Assembly (NCBI GenBank): GCA_027923505.1
Contig: BROI01000011.1
Span: 310,001-374,000 of the forward strand
DNA length: 64,000 bases
Reading direction: 5' to 3'
Source: Mayamaea pseudoterrestris
Taxonomy: Eukaryota > Bacillariophyta > Bacillariophyceae > Sellaphorales > Sellaphoraceae
The position numbers and the translations under genes are program-made. This document shows positions 9,595-20,508 of the stretch, piece after piece (position 1 is the stretch's first letter; every line of letters starts with the position of its first letter). The notes under the pieces were generated by a model that was given only the letters and a program-made list of their open reading frames with translations, searched no databases and was not told the DNA's origin.

Positions 9595-11260
9595 ATGAAC
9601 CAGCAAGTCGTTCATCAGCGTCACGCTGCGGCAGGTTCAGCAGTAGCACCAGCACTACCCTTTCCGCCTCCTCCATCCGACGGAAGCAAGAAAACGACTC
9701 GTCGCAACCCTCGCGTCAAGGCGAAAATGATGAATGGTCGATTGCAACTAACAATCATGGGAATTGGAGCAGTCATTGCCATCATTGGAGTGTTTGGGTT
9801 GCTCTACAAAATGCTTTTTCATAGTCACGCGGTCGATCGCATGTTTCACCACCAAACCAAATTGGCGTTTCCAAAGAGTGACTCGAGCATGATGGACCAT
9901 AAGCACGAAATGCCACTGAACGCCATTTACTCGTCACCCGATAGCATGAGCATTGTCGGTGATCGATCCGATCGATACGCCAAGTTGCGCATGCAGGTGG
10001 ATCCCCTGCTTCCAGTCGACGAGCAACGGTCACTGCAGCGCGTGCAGGAATTGACTAGTCATGTCTTTACGCCAATGACCATGGTGGCAAGTGATTTGAT
10101 TCATAACAGTGATCAAGTGCAAGACGAGCAAGTTGCAGCTGCTGCCTCCAACAGCATGCCCTACGACATTTACAACTGTCCCGACGTTCCACCCACCAAC
10201 TATCCGTTCGAGTGGAACATGCTCGATATACTCAAGGCATGGCCACCCGACGATGTTTCGCCGCGGGCGCAGATTCACCAGGGACTCTGCGTCTTTGACT
10301 ACACCAAGGACTACGACAAGGCCATGGTGTATCGCGCGGCCGAACTGCCCTACGTCGTAGTCAATGATCCAAGCGTGCAACGCACCGTGGAGCGGTGGAA
10401 CGAGCCGGGTTACATGCAGGCGCTCATGGGGAACGAGTTGCATCGATGCGAATTTTCGTGAGTATGAAACAGTGATCATGGGAGGGAGCCTTGATCTGTC
10501 ATTGTCTATTCAGTCGGCTCACAATAGATATTCTACATTTTCTTTCATGACATTACACAAACAATACAGCGAAAACAACCACTTCATGTACTACGTTCCC
10601 GTTAGCAAGGTACGTCGCAAGAACAAGCAAATACCAGAGAATTGGAAGGAACCGACCAAGTTGCTGCGCATGACCTATCAAGACTGGTTGACCCATGCCA
10701 ATGTCACTGACGATTTGCTTGGGCCGGACCATCCACACTGGTACTTTCGATTGATTGGATGCGGATTAATGGGAAATGACGGAAGCTGCGATCGGGGATC
10801 TTCCGAATACTTGTACGATGAGCTTCCATTCTTTCAACCCAAACCATCGCTCTACATTGTTGATCCACATGAGCAAAAGGGCATTCACTGTCGGTTTGGA
10901 ATGAAGGGCGTTATCGCCGAAAACCATTTCGATGGGTCCCGCAACAGTATTGTCGTATTGGGAGGAAGTCGCCGGTATATTTTGTCACATCCCAACCAGT
11001 GCGAAAACCTGCATTTGTATAAAAAGGGCCATCCGTCGGCTCGTCACTCGGCCGTTGACTGGAACAATCCGGATTTGGAAGCTTTTCCGTTGTTCAAGCA
11101 AGCCAGGAGCAACGAAGTGGTGCTGCAGCCAGGGCAGGTGCTGTATCTACCAACCAATTGGTTTCACTTTATTGTTTCGCTCGAGCTCAACTTTCAATGT
11201 AACACGCGATCGGGAATAAGTCAAGACTACATGCCGCCCATTCATAAGTGTGGGTTTTAA
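9595..11260 (+). CDS. Membrane-anchored JmjC/cupin-8 domain protein
   Basis: Two exons are inferred: 9595-10457 and 10570-11260. The 112-nt intron (GTGAGT...CAG) splits a Ser codon in phase 2. The product is 517 aa. A basic N-terminus and one TM helix (about residues 51-73, LTIMGIGAVIAIIGVFGLLY) suggest a type II membrane protein. The C-terminal half is a cupin_8/JmjC fold: the iron site HxD is visible as H407-F-D409 and the distal His as H487 in LPTNWFHFIVS, followed by NTRSG. Such proteins are Fe(II)/2-oxoglutarate hydroxylases or demethylases. Here the TM anchor argues for a protein hydroxylase in the secretory pathway rather than a histone demethylase. That is inference, and the substrate is unknown. 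A lysine or arginine for 2-oxoglutarate binding could not be assigned with certainty. Confidence 0.85.
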
Positions 11261-11764
11261 CAAGTTATGATACAGTCACCCCTATATATATACCTACATT
11301 TTACAGTTATAGCAGCGTGTCTAAATTCATCGTATATATATTTGGAATCTAGTCGAACAGCCACTCCCAAACTTGAGTGATGCGGCCACGACTTGCTTTA
11401 CGTTCGTATGCTGAAGTGGTCTACATGGGCTACATGATTGAGAACGATTTTTGCGACTGGTTGTCGTTGACGGCAGGCCGAACGAGAGTGGGGCGGAGGC
11501 GGAAGCAAGAAAGACCGAGGACGGAGCGAAGGCTCGCCAAAATTGTGAGCGTCGCCGTGATCGCGTCCATCGAGCGCGTCGGGTTTCACAGTCAAGCGTT
11601 TTCCAGCCACAGTTGTCCTACCGGTACACATACGTCACAGCCTTTCGTCGGAATTCCGACGAAACCATGGCCAAGTCAAGCAAAGTCACGTTCCTTTCCA
11701 GATATCACCTCAACACGCCACTAACTGTCAGTCTTCTATCCACACACCAAAGTAAAAGCAAACC
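11261..11764. other. Intergenic region with TATA-like tracts and TACCGGTAC
   Basis: AT-rich tracts CTATATATATACC (11282) and GTATATATATTTGG (11331) lie in the first 100 bp. The palindromic motif TACCGGTAC is at 11619-11627, about 145 bp before the next ATG. An open frame at 11377-11724 has no features that support it. Confidence 0.5.
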
Positions 11765-12822
11765 ATGGTGGCTGTAGGTATCGGAGCTGTAGCCACCTGG
11801 CTCGGTTACTCCTTGATGCAGCGCCACTATCTGAACAAGGGTGACTTTCTTGCCATGCAGCTGCTTGCCGAAACAAGGCAGCCGTACGGAAAACCAACCA
11901 ATGTCATTCCAAAACTATCGCGTCTGCCCACAGTCTCGGAACTTCCTGAGAACCTTCAGTTTCTGGCCGGAGACGAGTCGATAAACTGCGAAGGCGGCAC
12001 TATTTACAAGTGCGGAAACTCGCTCTACTGCCAACCGACGCGCAACCAGACTTCCTACTCTCTCTTTGGCGTCAAGCCACGCACTAGTCTATCACTTCGG
12101 CAACTTGCTCAGAAACACACCGGTCGTGTAACGATATATGAAGACATTGAAACACGCTATAGCTACATGCAGGGAATCCAGCGAGCGAAAGCGTTGGAAC
12201 CAACCGTGGTCAATGCATCGAGTGTCATTAAAGGAGCCTACACCTTTTGCTTTCGAGATTACGTTAGTGAGTAATTGTATTAATGGTGGATTGCACATAA
12301 GCGAACAATGCCGAAGAAGGAGCGTTTGCAGATGCCGCATTTGTGACCGCGTCGGCAAACAACGCGCGCCTTGCTGATCAACTACTCACTTATATGCTGT
12401 CACTCTTCAACACAGATTTCGAGGAGATGCTTGGCATGATGATTCGTCGCAAGGGCATTGAAATAATGCTTCTGCAGCTGTTGGAAAGTGGCAAGCTCGT
12501 CATTGACCCCGACCAAGGTTGCACCATGAAGGAAAAGTCCAACTTTTTGCTTGGCGTTCCACTCGAGATTTGTTGGTACGGCAAGCTTGCCACGGATCGC
12601 ATCAACTGGACTCGCACCTCCATGCGACTGGGTTGGAGACGTTTTGGAAAAACCTTTCAGAATCCAAAGGCGGCGGAAAAGTTGCGGGTGGATCCGTGGG
12701 TTCTACGATTGCCAAAGGAAGACTATCCTCTTTGGGATGGAAGTGGTGACGTTGTGGTTATTGAACGACTTGGATCTGGAAACTTGGTGTTTTGCCGAGA
12801 CGAGTGTTTGACGCCAATCTAG
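11765..12822 (+). CDS. Unknown protein with N-terminal membrane anchor
   Basis: Two exons are inferred: 11765-12266 and 12332-12822. The 65-nt intron (GTGAGT...GCAG) is in phase 1. The start ATG at 11765 has the context AAACCATGG. The product is 330 aa. Residues 2-18 (VAVGIGAVATWLGYSLM) form a hydrophobic helix, so the protein is probably inserted in a membrane by its N-terminus. I do not recognise any family. The visible blocks are a Cys-containing segment near NCEGGTIYKCGNSLYCQP and a C-terminal region with several Trp and Arg residues ending NLVFCRDECLTPI. Without the splice, the first frame stops at 12274, so the intron is needed to connect the two halves. The alternative is two separate genes, but the second half has no good ATG near its beginning. 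Confidence 0.65.
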
Positions 12823-13335
12823 CTGTCGGGGCAAGTGGATGTATGCGAATGTTGCTACTACAAACAATATGACTCGATGCTGTTATATGTAATGAAAGTG
12901 TTAATACCTGTGATGAGTGGCTTTCGTGTACTGAACATAGCATGATGCCAACATAGATCGCGATTCGCTGAATTGTTGAGCTGACTTGGTCGCATGACCG
13001 CACGACAGATGGCAGCATCAGCACGGCACCCGACTAAACTTGCTACGACTGACATGAACGCGGCTCCCACGCAAGCTCGTATGTATCTATATAGGTTGCA
13101 CCGGTGAGCGAGCGGGAAGTGAGCACATGATGATAGGAGAATGCTAAACTAGATCGACCGAGCCTAAAATTTCGTGACGAATTACGCGATCAAATGAAAT
13201 AATGTGAGCATCGCGGCAACGAGCCAACCGCGCCATTCTGCGTCACAATCACCCAATCAAAAGGTCTGGTTCTTTCACATAAAACTCTTACCGGTACTCA
13301 ACGTGACAACCACGAAAAGAAATAAATCCGCAACC
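12823..13335. other. Intergenic region with TACCGGTAC
   Basis: This holds the 3' flank of the preceding gene and the promoter of the next. TACCGGTAC lies at 13289-13297, only 39 bp before the ATG at 13336. ATCTATATAGG (13085) is a TATA-like tract. Short minus-strand frames here show no features. Confidence 0.5.
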
Positions 13336-14943
13336 ATGGCGGCAAGTCCTTCATCGCCGACGGACAAAACCATGATACTCGCACTGAGTCAAAGAGCCAA
13401 CCAATGGCTCGGCAAATTTCTGTTGAAGCAAGGCATCAAAGCTCGCTTCGCCTTGGAGCGTGGCGGCATTGTGCGTCATCGGCCATGGCTCGATCAGCTA
13501 TGCTTGCTGCCGATTGCCATGCGACTCGTGTCGCTCGAGTCGTACGAGCAGGGCCAGCAAGCCGTGAACGATGCCATGCAAAAGCAACAAAAAACGCAGC
13601 ATACACCAGAGTCACTTGGAGCAATTCGACTAAAGGTACTCGAGTCTTATGTTAGACCAGCACTCTTGCCGAATGAGCAATGGAACGACGTTTCCAAATG
13701 GCGCTTCCACCCACAAGTTGTCCAATGGTTACGACGAGAGTTCCTCTTGGCCAAGCACCGGGATCATGTACGAGCTGCGTTGGATGCATTCACGTCGCTT
13801 CGTCAATCTCCGCAACTGTCGAAATCGTCCTCCTTGTTTTCGTCATCGTCATTGCTGACGCGCATTGCATCCGGCAAGTTACCATTCGACAAGTCCAATA
13901 CAAAAGACAATGGGCCACAAGAGTCCAGTAAACAATCCAAACTTCCTTCGTCAGAGCTTATTCGCCAAGCCTTTGACATGCGTAACTGGAACGACGGCAA
14001 GGATCACTCGGCGACTGGTTTCCACATGCGCCACGTTGCCCAGCGACTCGGCGGCAACGTCGTTGACTGCGAGCGCGGCTCTGGTTTGCGGATCGCCGAT
14101 ATACCGCCGCACGTGGACTTGACGAAGGTGTCTCTTGGCGACGTGTTGGAGGTGGCGGGTGGTCACGTACATTACCTCGGATCCTTCAACGCCTTGTGCG
14201 TGCAAATACACGTTTACCAACTATGGACGCGCGAGTACATTGACGCGCTCGGAACGTATTTACTAAACCGCACCGCCACGTTTGACGGAGACACGCTTTT
14301 GCTGGAGGTGGGTGCGGGTGACGGCGTCCTGTCGGCCAGCTTGGCGGAATACTTTGACGCAACAAACCGGCCGACCAAGGCGGCGAAAGCAGACAGGAAG
14401 AAACTTAAAAAGTGGCAAACACAAGCACGGCCGTCACAAATCAAGACTACAAAACGAAAGCTACCACTCGTCGTTGCCACGGACGACCAGAGCTGGGGAT
14501 TGGCGCCGCACAAGTCTGATTTTGTGAAAACCATGTCGGTGGAGCAAGCTTTGGAAACCTTTGTCGTCACTAATCAACGACAAGTCATTGTCTTGTGCTC
14601 GTGGATGCCCATGAACGAGGACTGGACGGCAACCTTTCGCAAGTATGGCGTGGATGAATACATTTTGATTGGTGAATGTGACAATGGTCAATGTGGCGAC
14701 AATTGGTTAACTTGGGGCAATCCGGCGTTTCAACCGATCGACTCTCCTGCTGATGTAGATGAGCCTAGTGATGCGGCCGTATCATCAATGAAACGCTCCA
14801 TACCAACGATGATGAAACCATACGAGAGCCAAGGCTACACGCGCCACAACATGAACGCGCTGGCTGCCTTCCAGTATAGCCGGTTCGACTGCAGCGTCAG
14901 CAAGCAGGGTCGGACGGCAAGCTTTCGCAAAAGCAGGCGGTAA
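13336..14943 (+). CDS. SAM-dependent methyltransferase-like protein
   Basis: The protein is 535 aa from the ATG at 13336 (CAACCATGG). The frame is open further up only from a GTG at 13204. The N-terminal 300 residues are unfamiliar and include a Ser-rich stretch (SKSSSLFSSSSLL). At about residue 322 there is a class I methyltransferase motif I, LLLEVGAGDGVLSASLAE, followed by a basic insert and then VVATDDQSWGL, where the acidic residue after motif I would contact SAM. A later block (VIVLCSWMPMNEDWT) fits the strand-4 region. I cannot name the substrate. The spacing after motif I is unusually long, about 50 residues because of the basic insert. No targeting peptide is obvious. Confidence 0.7.
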   Translation: MAASPSSPTDKTMILALSQRANQWLGKFLLKQGIKARFALERGGIVRHRPWLDQLCLLPIAMRLVSLESYEQGQQAVNDAMQKQQKTQHTPESLGAIRLKVLESYVRPALLPNEQWNDVSKWRFHPQVVQWLRREFLLAKHRDHVRAALDAFTSLRQSPQLSKSSSLFSSSSLLTRIASGKLPFDKSNTKDNGPQESSKQSKLPSSELIRQAFDMRNWNDGKDHSATGFHMRHVAQRLGGNVVDCERGSGLRIADIPPHVDLTKVSLGDVLEVAGGHVHYLGSFNALCVQIHVYQLWTREYIDALGTYLLNRTATFDGDTLLLEVGAGDGVLSASLAEYFDATNRPTKAAKADRKKLKKWQTQARPSQIKTTKRKLPLVVATDDQSWGLAPHKSDFVKTMSVEQALETFVVTNQRQVIVLCSWMPMNEDWTATFRKYGVDEYILIGECDNGQCGDNWLTWGNPAFQPIDSPADVDEPSDAAVSSMKRSIPTMMKPYESQGYTRHNMNALAAFQYSRFDCSVSKQGRTASFRKSRR

Positions 14944-15325
14944 TAGCTAAATAATGTTAAAAGAGCGAAGAGTTACGTACCATTTAGAAGTTCCGATGTA
15001 CTATAGGGACCGCTGCGGTAGCAAAGCCAATGTTGGATCATTCAAAACCGCTCCGACAACACAATTTATCATGTCACTCGACCAGCCAGACTCGCTCGCG
15101 CGCACGCGTTCCGAACCGACGGTTTCCAAAATTTCGCAAGACCGTTGGTCACCATGATGAATGTGGATCGATATCGAAGCCTTCTTGACCTCTCCGCTCC
15201 TCGGAAGCGTACAGTAGGAGCGGTTGACTGCGATACCGTATAGACGACGAGAAAGGCTACAGCTATTGTATCAACTAGAGAGAAGTACCCAATCTACCTC
15301 TACAAGTACTTTTACATACAATTAT
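14944..15325. other. Intergenic region
   Basis: This separates the methyltransferase-like gene from the next ATG at 15326. The following frame is open back to a TTG at 15224 but has no ATG there. No other structure was seen. Confidence 0.45.
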
Positions 15326-16387
15326 ATGAAAGCCAGCAACTACTTTGCCACTCGCATGGCCAATTCGGAGCGCGTCCAACAGCGCCTCCACGAGATTGCC
15401 GACACGATGCGTCTCTCCAGCCAACTGCCGGCTGATAATGATGGCGACTATGATGCCGACGACGACGCTCATTCACTGCTGTCAAACCAGGCAGCGTTGG
15501 ACGCGGCGCGGACCTCCATGACGTCGCGGCGACGCTCCAACAGCAGCAGCGTGCAAGTGGTTGGCATGACCATACTTGATCGACAAGCTGAAGTCGACGA
15601 CGACAAGCAATACTCGTTACATGCAGAGACCAAGAAAACAAAGAGACGAACGAGTAGCATCAAGCGTGACGCGGCCACTGAAAACAAGCTTTCAGCAGCA
15701 TCGCCCGCGTCGTCTCCGACCAACTCCAGCAAGTCGAGCGTCAGGCTGCAATTACCGGTGAATCGACCCCGACTCCTTTCCACGACGAGTCTGCGATCGC
15801 TCTCCAGCAGCCAAGTATCGTCGTCTAATGCATCGTCGTCGCAGTCGAGTAATAACAAATCGAATGCAAGACATCACGAGCAGCAGCACAACAATCCACT
15901 ACTCCAACGACTATATCGCTACCTTTGTTTACTACCAACTCTGTTGAGCATGCTGACTATGCTGACGGTAACAATTGTTTCCTTGGCGCGAACATTGGTG
16001 TGGAGCGTTTGGACGCCGTGGACCTTTGTGCGACTCGTCAGTGTGTGGACGCTCGGCGGAGCAGTCATTCACTACAATCAACTATTTTGGCATACGCGCA
16101 GGAAAGAAACAGTCGTGCCCGAGTCACATCATATTGGTGCAGTTGCAGCTAATAGTAATGATGCTGCAACAGCACCACCCAATGTTTCAGCAGCAACCGC
16201 GAGACGGCCATCCACCAAGAGCAAGCCGCACCCGCGCGGCAACTTGCAACGCATGGCGTCGTCCACATCCATGCGCAGTTACTCGACCAACAAGTCGGCA
16301 AGCAGTGTCAATGACAAGAAGAAGACTGGTTCGTGGAAGTTTTGGAAGCGAAAACCAAAGAGTAAAAGTGTCACAGTGACGCCGTAG
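15326..16387 (+). CDS. Unknown Ser-rich protein with two membrane segments
   Basis: The protein is 353 aa from the ATG at 15326, the first ATG in a frame open from 15224. The N-terminal 190 residues are polar and dominated by Ser, Asp and Asn, with low-complexity runs. Two hydrophobic segments follow at about residues 207-225 (LLPTLLSMLTMLTVTIVSL) and 238-254 (VRLVSVWTLGGAVIHY), likely a helical hairpin. The C-terminal 85 residues are rich in Ser, Lys and Arg and end in WKFWKRKPKSKSVTVTP. I do not recognise a family. It may be a lineage-specific membrane protein. Coding status rests on length, codon-like composition and the clear TM segments. Confidence 0.65.
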   Translation: MKASNYFATRMANSERVQQRLHEIADTMRLSSQLPADNDGDYDADDDAHSLLSNQAALDAARTSMTSRRRSNSSSVQVVGMTILDRQAEVDDDKQYSLHAETKKTKRRTSSIKRDAATENKLSAASPASSPTNSSKSSVRLQLPVNRPRLLSTTSLRSLSSSQVSSSNASSSQSSNNKSNARHHEQQHNNPLLQRLYRYLCLLPTLLSMLTMLTVTIVSLARTLVWSVWTPWTFVRLVSVWTLGGAVIHYNQLFWHTRRKETVVPESHHIGAVAANSNDAATAPPNVSAATARRPSTKSKPHPRGNLQRMASSTSMRSYSTNKSASSVNDKKKTGSWKFWKRKPKSKSVTVTP

Positions 16388-17176
16388 GGTAACGTGGGCG
16401 ACCTTGGCGAGGTAAACAACAAGAACTACCGGCACAGCAGCTGGTGCTACGTCTGATGCAGCAAGGTGTACATGCTAACGAAGCTAAAACAGTGCTACCG
16501 GTACCTTCATTGTAGCAGCCACCGTCGCCTTGGCCGGGTGAGTGGCGGATTGCGAGCGCGGTACACTTTTTGGAAAAGTACGCGACAACGCGAATGGTCT
16601 ATATGAACGATACCAAGTTCCTACCGGTACATATCTACAAAACATGTTAGTTGAATAATTATTCAGAAGCTTTTGTATTCACAGTCCCCCATCATTTATT
16701 CTGACACTCATCGTGCACCGAGCCAACATCTTCCAATGCGTCGGCTTTGCTCTCATCAGTGTCGCTGTCTGGCATTGTCAAGATACCAATGAAACGAGAA
16801 GCACTTTTAATCCTCATCGCAAGGTGATAATTGTAGGGAAGGTAGGTAGTTTTTTTAATACGAGGAGCCGAATGTCGCACTTTTTTGTTGCTGGTACGAC
16901 GGCAACGACCAATGACGCTGCGCGCAACACCAACTTTTGCGGCTCGGCGGGAGACTCGTGCCTCAAAGTTCAAACGCAATCGAATGCTTGAAAAAGAGTA
17001 CAGCACACCACAAGTGGCGCGCAAGCAAGCAATGAAGATTCTGTTCTCAGTGTCGATTGGATTGTACAAAATGAACCAGATTTTGCGAGAGTGCATTGCA
17101 AGCGCATCAATTAGCGACTCTCACAAGGTTGATTGCATCGGCTGCCAACATTTATTATAGCTGTTACTCTCTCATC
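16388..17176. other. Intergenic region with two TACCGGTAC motifs
   Basis: About 790 bp. TACCGGTAC occurs at 16496-16504 and again at 16622-16630. A minus-strand ATG frame (16692-17096) is listed separately at low confidence. Confidence 0.5.
16692..17096 (-). CDS. Possible small unknown protein
   Basis: A 134-aa frame with an ATG at 17096 fills part of an otherwise empty gap. The product is basic in the middle and ends with an acidic Asp/Glu/Ser stretch (MPDSDTDESKADALEDVG). There is no recognised domain. It may be chance, or the 3' exon of a short gene. It is listed because the gap has no better candidate. Confidence 0.25.
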   Translation of the reverse strand: MHSRKIWFILYNPIDTENRIFIACLRATCGVLYSFSSIRLRLNFEARVSRRAAKVGVARSVIGRCRRTSNKKVRHSAPRIKKTTYLPYNYHLAMRIKSASRFIGILTMPDSDTDESKADALEDVGSVHDECQNK

Positions 17177-17749
17177 ATGCCTCCGCAGCGTAATATCTAT
17201 GGGTACGGAAGAGACGAAGCACGTGGTGTAGTGAGTGAGGCCGTGTCGAATCGCATTGCCCACGATACAACGTCCTTTATCAACTGGTCGCCGATTTGCG
17301 TGCACACTGTCTACAAAGACCGAACTTATGGCCGCAAGATGTGCGTGTATGCTGTTTGTCTTCCTGGTGGGTCTTTGAAGGCCGACACAACACGTGGTCT
17401 CCGACTTCAAGTCACTGACGATAACCGGCTCATGGTACAGGTTCCGACACCCGATGCCTTTCAGTCCACCGACCTTTTACAGCCGTTTCAAAACTATACA
17501 GAAATGGAGGATTATCTCATCAAGTACAATTTGAGCGTCGCACTGAATGACTTTAAGACGCAGTCCACTTCGATAATCCACGCGATTGCATACCTTCCAT
17601 TGCCGTTTGAGTGCACCAAGGAGGTGGAGTTGATTCACGCCTACGGAGACGCACATGGTAGTCGCATCGTGTACATCAAATTGCAGGCAACTCCCACTGG
17701 TTTCAAGTCGCCGGATCATGCGGAAATCACCATGGCTGGCTGCAAATGA
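17177..17749 (+). CDS. Unknown 190-aa protein
   Basis: The frame from the ATG at 17177 (MPPQRNIYGYGRDEARG) gives 190 aa. The frame is open 27 codons further up only from a TTG. There is no signal peptide, TM segment or low-complexity region, and the composition is that of a folded soluble protein, with two Cys-containing stretches near SPICVHTVYKD and RKMCVYAVCLPGG. I do not recognise a family. Its position between two gaps gives no hint of function. Confidence 0.55.
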   Translation: MPPQRNIYGYGRDEARGVVSEAVSNRIAHDTTSFINWSPICVHTVYKDRTYGRKMCVYAVCLPGGSLKADTTRGLRLQVTDDNRLMVQVPTPDAFQSTDLLQPFQNYTEMEDYLIKYNLSVALNDFKTQSTSIIHAIAYLPLPFECTKEVELIHAYGDAHGSRIVYIKLQATPTGFKSPDHAEITMAGCK

Positions 17750-18149
17750 TTGATTAAGGATGGTGGGGGTTCTTAAGTCTGATGACGCAAACTATGATCT
17801 GGTATATTCCCAAGTAGGTTACCAATCCCAGTATCTCAGTATTGGTATAGATTTCTCCGTCTTACTCGATATGAATCCTATATCGCGGTGTTAAATTGGG
17901 TGTTATACATGTGCCGGTATGTGAAAGTGCTTTGCATCGCCAAGCCGAATATAGCATGCATACCGATACGACTAGCAGCGCTGTGTACCTTTACTCCTTC
18001 GCTCGCTTTAAAGTTGTCCCGCGTGTTACAAACGCTCATAGCATCACGACTCCACGGTTGACGAAAACGGACCAGCTTTTGTAACGACTGCAGTCTTCAT
18101 TGTTAATAAGCTTCGATATTGCTTGCCACTGCATTCTCAAACGGAAACG
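17750..18149. other. Intergenic region
   Basis: AT-rich flank following the 190-aa gene. No motif beyond short AT tracts was seen. Confidence 0.4.
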
Positions 18150-18413
18150 ATGTCATCATTCAAAGTTCTCTTGCGTCGCCAACGGCTCGGTCGTCGACGA
18201 AGCAACCTGCGTGTGCCGGAATCGAACTTTCTCAAGACAACTCGCGCCTTGGACAACCAGTTATCCTATTCGTTGAATCGCATGTCGACTGGATTTTGGC
18301 GTTCTCCTGTACTTTGGTCGTGGTCTATTGGATGCTCACGGCTGATATGGCTAGAATATCGAAATAACTTGGAGATTGAGTTATCTAAGGAGTTAAACAA
18401 AGCAAAGTCTTAA
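18150..18413 (+). CDS. Possible small basic protein
   Basis: An 87-aa frame from the ATG at 18150 (MSSFKVLLRRQRLGRRRSN) is strongly basic at its N-terminus and has a moderately hydrophobic stretch with four Trp residues near its centre (WRSPVLWSWSIG). The N-terminus would suit a mitochondrial presequence. An overlapping frame has a better TM segment but no ATG. It could be a small mitochondrial protein or chance. Confidence 0.35.
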   Translation: MSSFKVLLRRQRLGRRRSNLRVPESNFLKTTRALDNQLSYSLNRMSTGFWRSPVLWSWSIGCSRLIWLEYRNNLEIELSKELNKAKS

Positions 18414-18896
18414 GCGGCGCTGCATGACGACGCGATGTTTGTGGTGTTGGAGCAACAACGCCTCATAGCTGTTCTTCTCCAACTATACTACATGCTGTCC
18501 TGATTCTGAATTCATGTTTATGCCATTAAATAAACATTTTTAGACAAATATTAACGTAATTTGTGTCTCTCTAGTGTTCCTTTCGTTGTTCTCGTTTACA
18601 TCGATAGATACAATTTGTATCTGCGCTGCATGAGCGCCAATGTTTCTGAGCGCATCGTCATTGTCGTTGAGGCGACGACCTGAAACAGAAAGCAAAGGTT
18701 CTGTATGTATGTCCAGCGAGGCTACATCAAATTTGCGCAGCAGGATGCTCCTTTCCAAAAAGCTCGTTGAAGTTCTGTATAGGTGCTCCATTGAATCCGT
18801 CACGAACGACTTGGGCACAAGGTCTCCGCGTGTATACAGGCGTTTGCAGGCCCCGCAAAGTCTTGTACTTTGCGCCAAGTCTGTTCCCTCCTTCCG
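18414..18896. other. Intergenic region at convergent gene ends
   Basis: This is the 3' flank of the small plus-strand frame and of the PC-esterase gene. A minus-strand frame (18540-18878) starts from a TTG and shows nothing recognisable. AATAAACA near 18528 may be a polyadenylation signal on the plus strand. Confidence 0.4.
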
Positions 18897-20300
18897 TCAG
18901 GGGATTACTTCATTTGCCACCTTTTGAAACTTGCCGTTCAGCACCGATCGATCCAATGCCAGCCGCAGTCCTCTCCAAATGGGCACCCATAGAAACGGCG
19001 ACGAACAGTAGTGCGAACAGTCAGGATACCCCGCATGAAGATTGTGAAGCGGCAGGGTGTACTGCCGAAAGGGTATCATGACGATTTCGTGTCGGTCGGC
19101 ATCAATTGGCGAGTTTGTAAAATTGGGTGCCAACGCATCAACCAGCGTCCAGTTCATGTCATGCACCATGTGACACACACTAGCAAGGTGGTAGGAGGTG
19201 GAGTTTCGTTCCAAATCATCTGCGGCGGAGCATTCCGTCTGATTCGGCAGACTTTCCGTATAGTACCCACCGGGGGTGGCGTAGTGCTGCGTCGACGTTT
19301 CCCGCCACAACACAAGGGAGACGTTTCGAAACAGCACCTGCAGAGTAGCAGCGTACTCTGGTCTTATTTTGTGCTTTTCTCTCTCCAAGTAATGAAGTCC
19401 GTGGTCAAACATGACAATATTTGACGGATGCTGCGCCAAGAACTCCTTCACCACGCCTGCATGGGGACGAAACAAGTTGCAAAAGCTCATCGTTGTGGTT
19501 TGCGCACCGCGCGTGACGGTCACGTAGTACGTGGACAGCCAGCGATGTCGCCACTCGAATCCGGGAGCGCTGTCGCGCGGCACAATGCTGGATGTGACGT
19601 TGTAGTTATTTCGGCGCAGTTCGCACTCCCAACCGGAAGCAACCTGCCGCATCACGGAATCACCTATGAAGGAAAGACTCAAGTTGTGCTGCAGAAGCAT
19701 TTGTATAATTTGGCATGAGTCGCACTGTCGAATAGTATTCACTGGAAGTGGGTGATCATTCAGCCACTGAATCGACATGTTTTGTAATGTTTGGTATGGG
19801 AGGAGCTACAGGGATTGGCGGTCACAGTCAGTGTGAGTGACATGTTTTTCTCTACAAACTTTGTAACTCGGCACTATATATACACTCACCAAATTCTCTG
19901 GATTGTTGAAACACCTGTCACTTGCATACGCTACTTGACCAAAGAGTGCAATGCTGCCAAGGCAGCAGTACTCTGGCGTTCCAGCTGGCGGAAGGCAGTT
20001 TCGCTCCGGTCCGGCACTGGTCATCTCCCAGTCCTGCAGCGGCAAGTAATTTAAACGAGTCGAATGGTAGCTGACTTCTTCTATTGTCAGTGGCGGGTTG
20101 ATTGAATCGTTTGTTTCGTCTTTTAGAGAAACATAATAGCTGTAGTAATCAGCAAAGTAGGTTGGTTTGTGCAACGAGCGAATGATATAAATGGCGGCAA
20201 GACTGGCCAGTAGTCTCTTCTTGCTTCGATTGGAGACACCATCAAGAACATTCTCAAACATGTTAGATACATGAATGCAAGAGAAGAGTGCTGGATGCAT
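18897..20300 (-). CDS. PC-esterase/SGNH-like type II membrane protein
   Basis: Two exons are inferred: 20300-19890 and 19805-18897. The 84-nt intron 19889-19806 (GTGAGT...TAG) is in phase 0. The product is 439 aa from the ATG at 20300. The frame extends to 20336 only through a GTG. A hydrophobic segment at about residues 32-45 (LLASLAAIYIIRSL) suggests a signal anchor. Residues 183-189 (SFIGDSV) carry the GDS block with Ser as likely nucleophile, and D399-CS-H402 near the C-terminus is the DxxH block. This arrangement is that of the PC-esterase / trichome-birefringence-like acyltransferases, which O-acetylate glycans in the Golgi. Many N-glycosylation sequons agree with a luminal domain. The exact substrate is unknown. 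A copia element lies about 208 bp upstream of the start. Confidence 0.75.
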
Positions 20301-20508
20301 GAGGGTGATACTGCTTGATGGGCCGACGGCTGCCACGAGCCAATGTTGCTGGTCCCATGTGCCTTGGAGTATGTTTAGGTGTTCCGTTGATATTTTGGAT
20401 GTACTATTGCCATCAGTCGTGGATGACTTTTAGAAATGACTTTGTATTATATCCCACCGGTACTACCATTGGCGATGACGAGACGGCGGAGTCGGTTCGA
20501 CCATGGCA
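20301..20508. promoter_or_regulatory. Left part of a divergent promoter split by a retroelement
   Basis: Before the insertion, the starts at 20300 (minus) and 25578 (plus) were about 260 bp apart, so this region and 25527-25577 together were probably a shared promoter. ACCGGTAC is at 20456-20463. The 4-bp sequence GGCA that borders the element on both sides is a candidate target-site duplication. Confidence 0.5.

Noticed and set aside
13204-13335. GTG-initiated extension of the methyltransferase-like protein
   Set aside because: No ATG, and the TACCGGTAC motif at 13289 lies inside it, as expected for a promoter.
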